Below are positions 10,301 to 21,152 of a stretch of DNA of 64,000 bases, one piece after another. Location: positions 20,236,723 to 20,300,722 of the forward strand of contig CM070728.1 in the NCBI GenBank assembly GCA_036346275.1, given 5' to 3'. A model generated the notes under the pieces. The model saw only the letters and a list, made by a program, of their open reading frames with translations, made no database searches and was not told the DNA's origin. Source of the stretch: Otatea glauca (Eukaryota; Streptophyta; Magnoliopsida; Poales; Poaceae). The translations under genes and the position numbers were made by a program. Position 1 is the first letter of the stretch; every line of letters begins with the position of its first letter.

Positions 10301-12111
10301 TGCAAAACCAATTTTTTTGTCAAATCAATGTAGTTCCCTTTGATATGTATGAAAGCGCAATGGATAAACAATGATGCATAGAGGATTATGCATAATCAAA
10401 ATGCAAAAGAAATCGCTAGAGACTTTATACTATCCATAGCGTGTTGTTTACAGTGCCGAATGAGTGAGACGGACCGTGTAGTCAAAAAGATTTTTATAAA
10501 AAACCAAATATCTCATGAATAGTTTGTTTTATGTTAGGACACACTTGTAAAACCAGCAAAATCACAAATACTCTTTACATCGCGTCACTAGAGAAACTAA
10601 AAGTGAACTGCTCACTCTGCCTGACTAAATTAAGGTTGCTTCTAGTTAGGGGAGCTAACGGGGCTTGGATCTATCCAAGCTTTTGGATTAGGCTGGCTCA
10701 AAACTACAAATGGATTAAACGTATTTTGGATCCATAGCTATTTAGACAAGATTTAGGCTAGATTAGACCAACCTTGAATCTTATGTTTTTCTACTAAATC
10801 TCTCACCACCAGCAAAGCAAATCGATTGATATTGTTTTTAACACTAATACTCTCTTTTTTGTTTTACATACTTTAAATTCTAATTTTCAACTTATATTTC
10901 CAGTAAGTGGGATATATAATTATAGACCTACTTTTATCACTTGAATATTGCACTGTAAACTATCAATTCATTAAATAAACAGTTTGTCTAGGTAAATGCT
11001 CAAATCAAGGCACAGACTTTTATTTGGGTCCAACCAGACTTTCATTTGTGCTCAGGCAAGACTTGGACCTCAGTCTTTTTGATCAAACTGAATACAGGTC
11101 TATAAAAAAAATATTAAACTTAACCAGATCTACGTTGGGCTTCGACCAATTAGCATCCTTACTTCTAGTTGCAAATCGATGCTTAAAAAACAGCAATGAT
11201 AGCCTGAGCTGATACTTTATCTCATAAAGACACCTGCTTTACGGAAAATAACTTGCAAGAAGAGATAAAAATACTACGGAAGCGCATTTGACTGCTAAAC
11301 AAGTACTCCTTCGGAAATCCCGCCATCAGAACACCTTCGGAAATCTGCTCCTTAAAAGCGAAGAAGAGCGTCAAAAAGATCTTTCCCCTTGATATAAACA
11401 GAAATTCTAGCACATCAAAAGCCTCAAAACTTGCGCCGCAGCAGCCCATAACCCCACCCTTCCCGCAAACCTTCACGATAGTGCCTGACGAGACGACACG
11501 TGTGCGTATCCACGAAGCAAGAACGGTGACACGTCACACGCCCACTGCTACGGATACTTACACTAGGCCTGACAGGGCCCCTCGCTCTGCCCATGCCTTC
11601 TTTTTCCACAAGGAACTGGACCAAACACGACAAAGGTACACCCATGGCATGCCCAGAGAGGGCAAGCTTGTCCCGCCTCGGATTGATTGCGCTGCGATTC
11701 ACCGCCCCCTTCCCTTACCTTCTGCATTAGGCTCGCATCCCCAAACCGCAACGAAATTAATACTACTCTTCCTAGATGTGCTAGAACCCTACCTCTCCCT
11801 ACACAATTAACAACGCCATGGCATTACGCTTCACACCAACCAACTACTTGACGAAATACTAGTAGTGCTACCTCGCTCTACACTTGGTATTTTAAAAGCG
11901 CGGGACGAATCGGATCCCGTTTTAAAATACTCGGAAAAGTCAAAAGGATAGAAGAGAGAAACGCAGTCTCTAGCTTCCTCACCTTGAGGAACGTGATCTC
12001 GCGGTCCAGGATCTGCACCTCCAGCTGCAGCCGCCGCCGGCCGCACAGGTCCGGGTACCTCGGCGGCGACTTGGGCCTCGGCGCCTCCACCACCACCACC
12101 TCCTCCCCCAT
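7357..12111 (-). CDS. DEP1: Heterotrimeric G-protein gamma subunit DEP1 (type C, Cys-rich tail), five exons
   Basis: Spliced from five exons on the minus strand: 12111-11983, 10299-10241, 9418-9374, 9297-9253 and 8296-7357. All introns have GT...AG ends and the total is 1218 nt, 405 codons plus TAA. Residues 1-43 (MGEEVVVVEAPRPKSPPRYP..., ITFLK) and 44-78 (DELQLLEGAQPVSRSGC, VNEFVGTKQDPLMP) form the gamma-like/OSR region with the coiled helix that binds G-beta. Residues 97-105 (LCICVSWFCC) are a short hydrophobic segment. From there to the end about a third of residues are cysteine (VWFC-like tail), finishing in SGCLC. Rice DEP1 (about 426 residues) has the same exon plan, start and tail. In rice this plasma-membrane G-protein subunit controls panicle architecture and nitrogen response, and tail-truncating alleles give erect, dense panicles. 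Here the tail is full length with no premature stop. Orthology to DEP1 rather than to GGC2 or GS3 rests on remembered sequence, not on a search. Confidence 0.93.
7921..8040 (-). repeat. Two tandem 60-bp units in the DEP1 tail-coding exon
   Basis: Bases 7921-7980 and 7981-8040 are nearly identical 60-bp units, and a third partial unit starts at 8041. Each encodes about 20 residues with CCDASCCKPNCSC. The unit is a multiple of three, so gain or loss keeps the frame and changes only tail length. Confidence 0.85.
8297..9252 (-). other. DEP1 intron 4
   Basis: This 956-bp intron has GT at 9252-9251 and AG at 8298-8297. It is AT-rich with no recognisable transposon or reading frame. Confidence 0.85.
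9419..10240 (-). other. DEP1 intron 2
   Basis: This 822-bp intron has GT at 10240-10239 and AG at 9420-9419. It is AT-rich and I see nothing else in it. Confidence 0.85.
10300..11982 (-). other. DEP1 intron 1
   Basis: A 1683-bp intron with GT at 11982-11981 and AG at 10301-10300. It carries a hAT-type element at 10647-11161. The part next to exon 1 (11230-11982) is GC-richer and may hold regulatory sequence, for example CACGTGT at about 11500. No second reading frame with family similarity was found. Confidence 0.85.
10647..11161. mobile_element. Non-autonomous hAT-type element in DEP1 intron 1
   Basis: The 515-bp element is bounded by a perfect 8-bp direct repeat, CTTCTAGT, at 10639-10646 and 11162-11169. 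Its ends are imperfect inverted repeats: TAGGGGAGCTAACGGGG on the left and, read inward from the right, TAAGGATGCTAATTGGT. The TAGGG terminus and 8-bp duplication are hAT hallmarks. It has no coding capacity. Confidence 0.8.
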
Positions 12112-13314
12112 CCCACACGTCGCGCGCGAACCCAGAGGCTCTCAAGCTCAGCTATCGGCGGGCATTAGGCGTCAGGAGGCATCCCGGTGCCGCAGTAGGA
12201 GGCGGAAGCGGAGGAGGTGGTGGTGGTATAAGAAACCGCGGTGAAGGGACAGCGGGTGCCTGGATGTAAGAGGCGGAGCAGCGCGCTCGCGTGCGTGCGG
12301 ATGTGCGACGCGAGCAGGCGGAGGCAGAGGAGGACGAAGAGATGGTGAAAGTGGAGGCGGAGGACGACCCCCATATAGCGAATGAGGATGGCCTGCGCTG
12401 CGCTGCGCAGCCAATAATTGCAGGGGAGCCGAGCCGTGGGGTTTAATGAGAGAGAGAGAGAGGATCAGAGGAGGAGGACTGGAGGAGACTGTGGGGTTTA
12501 ATGAGAGAGAAAGAAGATCAGACGAGGAGACTGTGAGGGGTTTAATGGGTGGGGGTTGTCTGACTGTGCCGTGGGCCCAGGCCTACGGGGATGCGCTACG
12601 GCCGGACCGTGGCGGACGTGGCTGGGGGATGAGTCCGGGTATGGGTATGGGCGTGAGGCCGTGGGCATGGGGGTTGGGTTGCGCGGCCCATGAGCGCAAC
12701 AGTGCGAGCCATGATTCCACGTTGTGCGTATCATGTGAAGAAAGCTTGATTTGAAGCGTCGGTGAAATGAAACCGCGCCGACTGCCTGCCGCGGCGAGGA
12801 TTTTTGCGCGTGAAGAGGAAGAGTGAATCCCAAAGGAATCCATACCCGTGGGAAGTTTCCTGATTTGCCGTTTGGGCTGGAGGAAAGGTGAACCAAAGGA
12901 AAGTTTCACGTATCCATCGATTTCACAGGAATCGAAACATCCGCTCCAAGCTCGCGTAGGACCGAGGCAACGAGCGAGGGGCAGAGAGAAGTGGAGTGGG
13001 TGTTTAGCTTGCCGTACGCCGTCGCGCCTCGATTTGTGGCCGCCGAAGCACCTTCCGCCACCGAATCGAGGCCCGCCACAGCCGGATGGTTCGCCGCCAC
13101 CGGATCGATGCTCGCCACCACGCCATGGGTGGAAGCCCTCAGCCACCGAATCGAGACCCACCGCAACCAAATCGAGGAAGGACGCCACTGCGCACTGCCT
13201 CCATGGAATGATTTGCCCGCGAAGCTGCTGCAGCCGTGCTTCTAACGATACGGAATGATTTGTAGAGACTAAAGAGGAGAGAGAATAGTTTCATGTCGTT
13301 TCTGGGTGACGCCG
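12112..13314 (-). promoter_or_regulatory. 5' leader and promoter region of DEP1
   Basis: GC-rich sequence upstream of the DEP1 ATG. A weak TATA-like CTATATGG lies on the minus strand at about 12372-12378, roughly 260 bp from the ATG. A (GA)n run lies at 12447-12462, inside a duplicated segment (GTGGGGTTTAATGAGAGAGA at about 12436 and 12491). Bases 13050-13175 hold several imperfect copies of a CCACCGAATCGAGG-type unit. Open frames in this stretch look like GC-rich chance frames. Transcript start is not determinable. Confidence 0.4.
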
Positions 13315-13323
13315 TGTTAAAGA
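13315..13323. repeat. 9-bp target-site duplication, left copy
   Basis: TGTTAAAGA here and GGTTAAAGA at 13982-13990 (8 of 9 identical) flank the fold-back element. A 9-bp duplication is characteristic of Mutator-like elements. Confidence 0.7.
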
Positions 13324-13981
13324 GAATTTTTATTTTAAATAATATAATTTTTTATTCAAATTGCAAAAATATACGTTCATCTTAAAAAATTACAAAAATA
13401 TACTTTTGTCGCCCGTATATAGGACGATATACGGGCGATCGGTGCCGCTCTGAACACGCAATATTTCCTTTGCCTGCGGTCAATTCTTAAAGAAAATCGT
13501 AACTTTTTCATATGATGTCGGATGGAGATGAACTTTATATGAAAATTGTAGCTCTCGACGGGATCTACAACTTTTGTATACAAACTTTTTCAATTTGAAT
13601 CCATTTATATGGTAAAAAAAAGGATAGAATGTTCAGATCTAAAAACAGATCTGTTTTTAGATCTGAAACTTTTATCCTGTTTTTGGCTATCTAAATGGAT
13701 TCAAATGAAAAAGTTTGTATACAAAAGTTGTATATCCCGTCGAGAGCTACAATTTTCATATAAAGTTCATCTCCATCCGATGTCATATGAAAAAATTATG
13801 ATTTTTTTAGAAACTGACCGCAGACAGAAGAAATATCGCGCGTTGAAAGGCGCACTGATTGCCCATGTATGGGGCGATCGCCCCATGTACGGGCGACAAA
13901 AGTATATTTTTTTAATTTTTTGAGATCGACGTATATTTTTACAATTTAAATAAAAAAATGTATTATTTAAAATAAAAGTTC
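13324..13981. mobile_element. Fold-back Mutator-type non-autonomous element
   Basis: A 658-bp element made of two long inverted arms (about 13324-13610 and 13690-13981) that match over nearly their full length, joined by a loop of roughly 70 bp. The loop contains a perfect palindrome of 36 bp at 13632-13667 built on AGATCTAAAAACAGATCT. The outer ends read GAATTTTTATTTTAAATAAT and GAACTTTTATTTTAAATAAT, almost the same as the ends of the large MULE at 32883-54429. Both elements also have a TTTTGTCGCC or GTTGTCGCC motif at the inner edge of the terminal AT-rich block. No gene. It lies about 1.2 kb upstream of the DEP1 ATG, where a hairpin transcript could attract small-RNA silencing; that is inference. 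Confidence 0.85.
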
Positions 13982-15059
13982 GGTTAAAGATAGGGATGAC
14001 AATACGTCAAGACAGGACGTGCTTTTATCCTGTCTTCTTCGTATAAATAGTATAAATCTTAAACCAAATTAATTGATAAATAATTAATATTTACGATTCG
14101 TTTATACTTTAGTATTTACATAACTTTTTAAAAAGATACGTATAAACACCTCTACAAAGATTAAGGATGCAAAATATTCTAGGAATCACATATGTAAGGA
14201 TGGCCAATCTGTCATCGAGACAAGATTACATTTTAGCCCCCGGAGCTGCTGTGTATCTCCAGTCAAAAGCTACAGTGAATTCCAATCTACGTTTTATTCT
14301 CGCATTTCAAACCTTAGTCCATATTTTCCCTGTATTATTATATTTTGAGCGGTGCTTTAGTGTTTTTTCTTCTAATATAAGTTGTACAAATCTTAAAGCA
14401 ACGAAATAATGAGTAATCACTATCTACCTTTTATTCATACTTTAATATTTACGCAATTGTCAAAAAAGAAAAGTATAGAAACGCCTCCCGTCTCGTCTTT
14501 TATGTACTCTCTATCCTATGTTTCCACTCCTATGTTTAGCGGGAAGACGAAGAATATCGCTGGTAAAAAAAAACGATTGATGAGGAATGAGAAGGTGCAC
14601 GAGCCATCGCAGTTTGAAGCCTGCACACTATGGGCGTGTAAATCATAAGATGGATAGAGTTTGGCATGGGAATGTTTTTATACTTTGTACTCTTAATTAA
14701 CCGAAATACTTGCACGATTCGTCATTCACTAAGGAGTGGAGTATAATTTCGGTGGAAGCCAAAAAATATCCAATGCCTTCAACATACATTCCTTCATGTT
14801 CATTTTATCACTGCATTTGCATGACAAGGCAAACATTAGCTGTTTAAGTGGAAGACAGGATGACTTGATGAGTGGTCAAGAAACTGGGGAGAATGGTGCA
14901 ACGGCAAACACACCAGCAAGTGTTCGCAATAGATGCGCATCACATAACTTTGAACCAAAAGATCGATGGTCAATTTTTTTTTCTCAAACAAGAATTGAAA
15001 ACTCCCTTGCAAACCTTCTTGCATCATTCATAGCCTTTTACCTGGATCATTATGTTGGA
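13982..15059. other. Intergenic sequence with a diverged direct repeat
   Basis: No gene found. Two diverged copies of an AT-rich segment (TATACTTTAGTATTTACATA type at about 14030-14160, and its relative at about 14370-14505) suggest an old duplicated repeat. The 80- and 111-codon open frames here have no recognisable motif. Confidence 0.35.
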
Positions 15060-16056
15060 AAATTAAAATGACATAACATTAATTTAATTTCAAAGATACG
15101 CAATAAGAATATGAAGATAAAAATTATATCTAAAACATGGTTACTAGCAGGCAACAAATTAACGAAGTATGCTAGTAAAGAAAACATGACTATATATACT
15201 AGATAGCCTAAAAGATACATAGATGTAAACAAAACTATCATAGCAGCATGCATTCTCAACAGATCTAATCACAAAAGAGATCACTTGGACCAAGAATAAC
15301 TTAGTCTAGAGCACTCATTGAGGGTTTGAAGAAGAATAGGAAGCAGCGCAGAAGCGATGCGACGATCGAAGAAGATAACGAGTAGTCGCACGGTGTAGCG
15401 CTTCTCAGAAACCTGATCGTTGGTCTCTTGTGTAGGGCGTCAAATGGTCGGCGTCGGATCGGAGACACTGCTCTCCCTCACGCCAGTTGCACGACGGACG
15501 AAGGGATGGAATGGCTCCGAAGGCTGCAAGCACTGAGGAAGCAGAGATTGCCAAAGAGAACGAGATGGATTTCTGTCGCGTATTCACTCACGAACAGTGA
15601 CGTATCCCTTAAGAAACTACGAACCGAAAACCGCCTCGCAAAAAAAAACAACCGAACTGCCACGATTCCAGGAACCGCCCCCTGAAATCTCGCAAGGCAG
15701 GCAAACAGACTAACTACACGAAAACGTGTGTCTCCCTAGGTCCGCGACGTCACATCAGCAGTCGAGATGTAAGGTGATGTGGCCTAACCGGTACACGTGG
15801 TAAAAGGTTAAGTACACTTAGCACGTCTCAGTCACGGGTAAAAGGTTAAGTACACTCACGCGTGTACATAGCCTAACATAGACAACCATATGTACCTCTA
15901 GCCTTACCAACAACTCATACTAGAGTCCATGCATGAGCCCCCTTATAAGTTGGTTGCACTCCACCTAGCTAAGCAATATAGTACTAAAGACCATACTCTC
16001 AACTCAACACCCCTTTGACTTCTTCCATTGAATTAATTCAGAATTAATTCCAACAC
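15060..16056. repeat. LTR-like segment of a retrotransposon
   Basis: The segment ends at 16056 in ATTCCAACA. Read on the minus strand this is TGTTGGAATTAATTCTGAAT, a common Copia-type LTR start. On the plus strand the LTR-like CA end is followed by GGGTATCAGGG, which resembles the tRNA-Met primer-binding site TGGTATCAGAGC, so the orientation is ambiguous. No pol or gag similarity was found next to it. The left boundary is a guess. Confidence 0.4.
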
Positions 16057-17900
16057 AGGGTATCAGGGAAATTTGCTCTAAGCTACCGAAGTTGAAGGAT
16101 GCTATTTAAAACCTGTGTGGGAAAACGCACTCCAGAAACTACGCTTTCCTCAGGTAGTTAATGATTATTGATTCATTCCATTCTGAATGTAATCTATGAA
16201 TGATTTGCTTTATATTGTTGTTAATAGTTTCGTAGAGGTGGTTGTTGCACGTTTTCAATGATGTAATACTTAGGTACCAAGTGTTAGGCAATTTATGTAG
16301 CTGTTAAGACAACCTGCGTTCCTTAGAACTATTGATGTGTGTTTAATTACAGTGGCTTGGATATTACTGCAAGAGCAGCCATGAGGAATCAGAATAAGGG
16401 AACTTTCGTTCAGGTAATACTTTCAGTAGGTTAACAGATATGTTTCTGGAATTAATATGGGAATAGTGACGAATTCTGGTATTATGTGAGCTTCTTCTTC
16501 TTTACTTTATTTTGTTTTTCTTTATTTTTTTCCTTCTTTTTGGCCAAATGACACACCAAGGATGTTTGTAAAAGACTTGGTGAATGGTGATATTGACTTG
16601 ACTACCCGTTTCTATAATTGCAGTTCGCAGATTACAGATAACCTAAAAGAATAACTTATCTTATTTCGGTGGCGCAAATTGGTTGCTCCGTGATTGATAC
16701 TTGGTAGTCTACTGTTTAGAACGCACACACGTACTGACTTCTAATCCTGTTGTCTGTACTTGAGCAAACTCCAACCTTTATTCGCTTCAAACAAATCATG
16801 TCTTTCTGAAAAGTTCTATCTACTACTACATTAACGTTCTTAACTGATGTGGATATTTAGTTCTTTCTTGTGACAGGTCTCTTGACAAGAGCACAACAGG
16901 TATAGAAATCTGTTAGATGGATATTTTTAGTTCTTTCTTGTGACAGGTCTCTTGACAAGAGCACAACAGGTATAGAAATGTGTCAGATGGATATTTATTC
17001 CTGTTCTACTTTTGTGATCCATGTACAGGTAAACAAATTTGTATATGCATGAGGAAATTTAATGGTTTAACATTCCCTTTTGCCTTTCTTACATGGTAGG
17101 CCCACCAACTTTTGAATGTCCTATACTATGGGTTAGTTAGTTGTCTCTTCTTGTCCAGTAACACTATCTTGCGAATTTTGATTGGTTTACTTTGCTCTTA
17201 CAGGTAGTATTCTAACTTTTCGAAGTATTTCTATACTAGCTCAGTTGATCACAATTAGTTCCGGTTCTTTACCTCGCTTTTAGAGGTAATGCTTTGACCT
17301 GCTGTTTTATTTAAAATTGGGAGGTAATTTAGTCAAATCGCTAGAATTCAGTATTGTATCTAGATATCATATGAAAGCAGATATTTTGACTTACTCTACT
17401 TAGCATAATTGAACTAAGGTGACACTTGTGTCTCCTGGTTCTACTGATTTGCTCAGCCTTTGTCGTTCATATCGTATTTTTGGATATAAAATGTGAATCT
17501 CTTAGAACATTGTTTCTCCATGTGAATTATCCCTTTAGCCCTAAATATACCTGACAACCACCTTATTGTCTGTTGGTTGTCTCATACCACATGGCACAGC
17601 GTAGCGCGTTTCTCAACCTAGTGATTATGATAAGGGATTCATGTGAACATAGGTTCATAAAATCCACACTCGTAGAACCACAGGATTGCCACACTGCTGG
17701 TCGATTTGTAAGGGGCAAAGCAAATCAATGCTTCCTCCATTGCAGAGCAGTTCCCCTGCTGGCCTGGGCTACAATTGCCGTCACGCAAGACGCAACACAT
17801 TGACTGTGCAGCGTGCGCGGAAGCCTGACAGATGATGGATATAAAAAGTGTTTGTTCCTGCTCTTTGGGATGGGCGATGGCCGAGAGGAGAGGAGAGGAG
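16057..17900 (+). other. Gene-like region with splice-flanked fragments, no identified gene
   Basis: Short segments bounded by AG and GT signals look like exon fragments. About 16085-16152 can be read as YLKPVWENALQKLRFPQ ending at a CAG/GTAG junction. About 16350-16412 can be read as ITARAAMRNQNKGTFVQ, again before CAG/GTAA. A 23-nt potential exon is duplicated (see 16850-16989). I do not recognise the source gene. The pattern suggests captured fragments or a decayed gene. A 76-codon open frame at 17573 has no family motif. Confidence 0.3.
16850..16989 (+). repeat. Tandem duplication of about 70 bp with a splice-flanked core
   Basis: Two nearly identical units (about 16850-16918 and 16919-16989) each contain GTCTCTTGACAAGAGCAC preceded by TGACAG and followed by AACAGGTATAG. 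The core is thus bounded by acceptor-like AG and donor-like GT in both copies. Confidence 0.75.
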
Positions 17901-17918
17901 AGCTACAGTGTGCATAGC

Positions 17919-18116
17919 GGGCATGTTTGGGAATTTCTAGTTTGTTTCATATAAAAAGAGAAAATCATGCTTTTTCATAGAAAAATGAGAAAACCCAAGC
18001 GTTCCAAAAAGGGGCCTGAGTCGATAAAACTCATGCTTTCATGAGAAAAATGAGAAAACTCATGTGTTCCAAAAGGGAGTAAACTTCTGTGTTTCTGAAT
18101 TTATCCAAACGAAGCC
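17919..18116. mobile_element. MITE-like element with GTTTGG terminal repeats
   Basis: The ends are inverted: GGGCATGTTTGGGAATTT on the left and GGCTTCGTTTGGATAAATT read inward from the right. Inside, a segment with ATGAGAAAACYCA and GYGTTCCAAAA is repeated twice. Size (198 bp) and ends resemble Tourist-type (PIF/Harbinger) MITEs. I could not confirm a 3-bp target duplication. Confidence 0.5.
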
Positions 18117-19900
18117 TTCAGAATAATGATTTCGAAAGTAAATCTTGACTTCTCTAATTTACATGAAAAACCAAATTGCTTTCATTGATGTTCTGTAACA
18201 CCAAGACCAGCAGAATACACTGCATTTCTTTATCAAATGTGAAGAAACAGTAAAACAATTATGAGGTTAAGGCCTGCATACACTGCTCTCTACATTGCAG
18301 TATTTCACCATAGGGGAAGAAAATTCTCTGGGTAGGGTCTTGAACCCTACCTCCTAAGGCCCCTTTCCCAGATTTTTCCGCATAAGCAGCACAAATCTCA
18401 AAGCAGTCCATCCCAATCTCTTTCCTACCACCTGCTAGCTCCCAAATCCATATGTTTGATGTTTACCTGTAGAGCTTCCTCCCCTTGTCCTTCCAAGCTC
18501 TTAACTTCATTGGCCTAATAATCCTGTTCCTTTTTGCGGTCATCTTTTTTATTCTTTTTTTCTTTCTTTCGTTTTGCATATCAAAGAACATAAAAAAGGA
18601 CTGGTGAGGATGTGCGATTAGCCAGAGCTGATAACTCAAATCAGTATCGAATCTTGATAGTTTCGCTCGGACTTGTGGCTTTCGTTACTGTGAACATGGA
18701 AACCAACGTTAAACTGTATCGTGCTCGGTGGGCCTGCGACATGCCAGAACGTTACCTGGTCACCTGGACGGTCTGGCTGGTTGGGCCGGACTGAGCGTGG
18801 ACGATGCTGCCGCAACCGGGTCCATGCGAGGGCATAGAAATATAATTTGATTGGTCGATCTTCAAATTAAAAAAAAAAGAGAACAAAGTTTCTAGTTTGA
18901 GTGGAAAGAACGGGCCCACGCCGACGTGGACAGGATTGTGCGACGGTGGGCCCGGATCGCACGCACCTCCACGGTCGAAATCGGCTCGCTGACGTGCGCC
19001 AGTCAGGCCGGCAGCCGCAGCAGCAGTCAGGCTGCAGGCAGCGCTGCCCCCTCGCGGTACGCGCGGCGGCTTCACGTGGGCCGTGGGCCTCAACGCCCCG
19101 ATCGCCAGCGCAGATTTGTACCCGTGACCAATTCATATTTTTACCTCGTTTTGCCTTTTCTTTTGTGAGTGCTCCTGTTTGAAATTGAAATCCTATTGTC
19201 TACTGCGTCCGAGACCGCAAAGGTGAAGGGTATTGGACTGGCAGTATTCAACTACGAGTATACTGCACTAGTAGAGCCCTTTAGACTATGCATGCCAACA
19301 TTTTTTTTGTTTATATATTACCTGGAAACACATAAAAACGAGAAGCCTGTACGCGTACAAGTATTGAGTAGCATCGTCTCTACTGTAATTTGCAAACCAG
19401 AAACGGTCGCGGTTATTTTAAATAGTTTTCCTTCTCCAATGAATTATGGAAGAGAGTTTTTTTTTTAAATTATTTAGGAACCATCGAAAACAGCGTTGTT
19501 TATTATTCCTACTGCTACAGTGTTACATCCCATTCCCAGCGGCAGCTTCGACGAAAACGGTGCAGGCCTCGGCAAGTTCATTCCTCCAGTCGACCCACGC
19601 TCTCTGGAGGCCTGTGCGATGTGCCTTAGAAAAAGTGCTGTTCGAAGATAATATAAAATTTTAATGTTTTTCATGCTTAGGCAAATCTGAAATCGAATTG
19701 TTTTGTTGGTAACCTGAGAAAACTTGAAATAGGAATATTCTTTGATAATTACTTTGGTTTATGGATATTAAACACAACAATCAGCCTTTTGTTGTTCAAT
19801 CCTTTACATATATGACACGCAGATCCATTGACCATACTTATCCACATGTATACATCCGGGCATAGAAAAAAAGGAAAAAGAAATGAACGAAGAAAAAAGG
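18117..19900. other. Intergenic, no gene identified
   Basis: Mixed composition, with a GC-rich island at 18890-19110. Open frames of 60-113 codons exist on both strands of the island but overlap each other and show no motif. Nothing else is supportable. Confidence 0.35.
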
Positions 19901-20165
19901 AGTTCGGCCGGGCGGTGCCGTGCAACTGGAGTCCGTGAGTAGGCTTACGGGAATATTAACGCGACAGTCCATGCCTGGAGGCCCGCCGGAGTCCAAAATT
20001 GCTCGCCTGTGTTCAGCTAATCATGGTCGAGAGCTGTCAGGTTAGGCGTGGATGCACTGGCTCCAGGCCTTCAACCAAACGCTCTCCAGGCTCCGGCAAC
20101 ATCCAGAGAGAACAACGGCCAGGCAAAATCTCACCAGGTTCCAATCCAAACAGGCCCTTACTCCG
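19901..20165. repeat. Possible MITE with GGGCCTGTTTGGATTGG end
   Basis: Read on the minus strand from about 20160, the sequence begins AGGGCCTGTTTGGATTGG, a frequent terminus of grass MITEs. Short GCCTGGAG/CTCCAGG words recur inside. The other end and any target duplication were not resolved. Confidence 0.3.
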
Positions 20166-20276
20166 AAACGGCACACTACCTTATCTGCTAGTACTTACCC
20201 TTTCCTTCTTAGTTCTTACAATGGAAAGGGATTCAGTGTAGTGACAATGACGACTGCAACTTTAGTAAGCACTAGC

Positions 20277-20296
20277 CATCATCATCATCATCATCA
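20277..20296 (+). repeat. (CAT)n microsatellite
   Basis: Six or seven CAT units in a row, noncoding context. Confidence 0.8.
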
Positions 20297-20450
20297 AAAT
20301 AAATGACTCAGTTCTCATTATAGTGCTTAAAAATAGTATTCACTACAATGGATAGTACATAACAGATGTCACTGCAATATTCCATAAACAGCATGCTTTA
20401 AAAATGTGGACCATCCTTTTTTTATCAACAGTCGGTAGTGGACTGCAGTC

Positions 20451-20822
20451 CATCTCAATTCTCCCACGGTGGACTGCCCTTTTGCCGCCCTGCCCGCCCC
20501 CGAGACAGGATATTACGAGGTTTAGCCGGGCGTACGTGTGATGGGACATGGTATTGCGCTTAAGCTCTGGCTGGCACCTGCCCCTGTGCGCGGCAGCAAG
20601 CCATGACCAGGGTTTGCAAAGCTGACGAAGACCGGCCATCTCAATTCTCCCACGGTGGACTGCCCCTTTGCCGCCCTGCTCGCCCTCGAGATGGGATATT
20701 ACGAGGTTTATCTGACCGTACGTTCGATGGGACACGGTATTGTGCTTAGCTTTGCCTGGCACCTGCCCCTATGCGCGGTAGCAAGCCATGACCAGGGTTT
20801 GCAAAGCCGATGAAGACTAGCC
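20451..20822. repeat. Tandem duplication of about 186 bp
   Basis: Two diverged copies in direct orientation start CATCTCAATTCTCCCACGG at 20451 and 20637. Both contain TATTACGAGGTTTA and GCAAGCCATGACCAGGG. Several copy differences are transitions at CG or CA, consistent with methylated, old repeat DNA. A 139-codon minus-strand frame crosses both copies, but I see no family motif and treat it as chance. Confidence 0.75.
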
Positions 20823-21152
20823 AAATTTCACGAAACCCGAGCCTGTCGAGCCGGTTCGGCATTTCAAACCGAGCGGAAAACCGATTCGATTCAAATTCGA
20901 ATTTAAAAAAATTGAAAAAATTTATACGACGTAAACCGGTCGAAAATCGGTGAAAACTGCTCAATTTTCAAAAATCAGTTGCAAGGAACATTCAATTGGT
21001 CAAAACCGACCATTTTTTGAATTTTTTTTCAAATATTTTGATTTCTTAACTCTTCGATTTCTGACGATTTTCAAATGATCTTTGACTCGATATTTCTGAT
21101 TTTTGAATTTTAGTTTTTGAACGGTTTTTCTAAAAACAGTTTTGTAAACCTT
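20823..21152. repeat. Member of the GGTCGAAA/CCGGTTT repeat family
   Basis: CGAGCCGGTTCGG, AAACCGGTCGAAAATCGG and long runs of TTTTTGAATTT match the composition and wording of 1-315 and 63598-64000. Read inward from 21152 on the minus strand the end is CCAAGGTTTACAAAAC, like CAGGGTTTACAATTTCG at 63598. Confidence 0.4.

Noticed and set aside
12172..13258. Long GC-rich frames upstream of DEP1 (up to 201 codons)
   Set aside because: Overlapping frames on both strands, low-complexity translation, no motif; consistent with a GC-rich promoter and leader.
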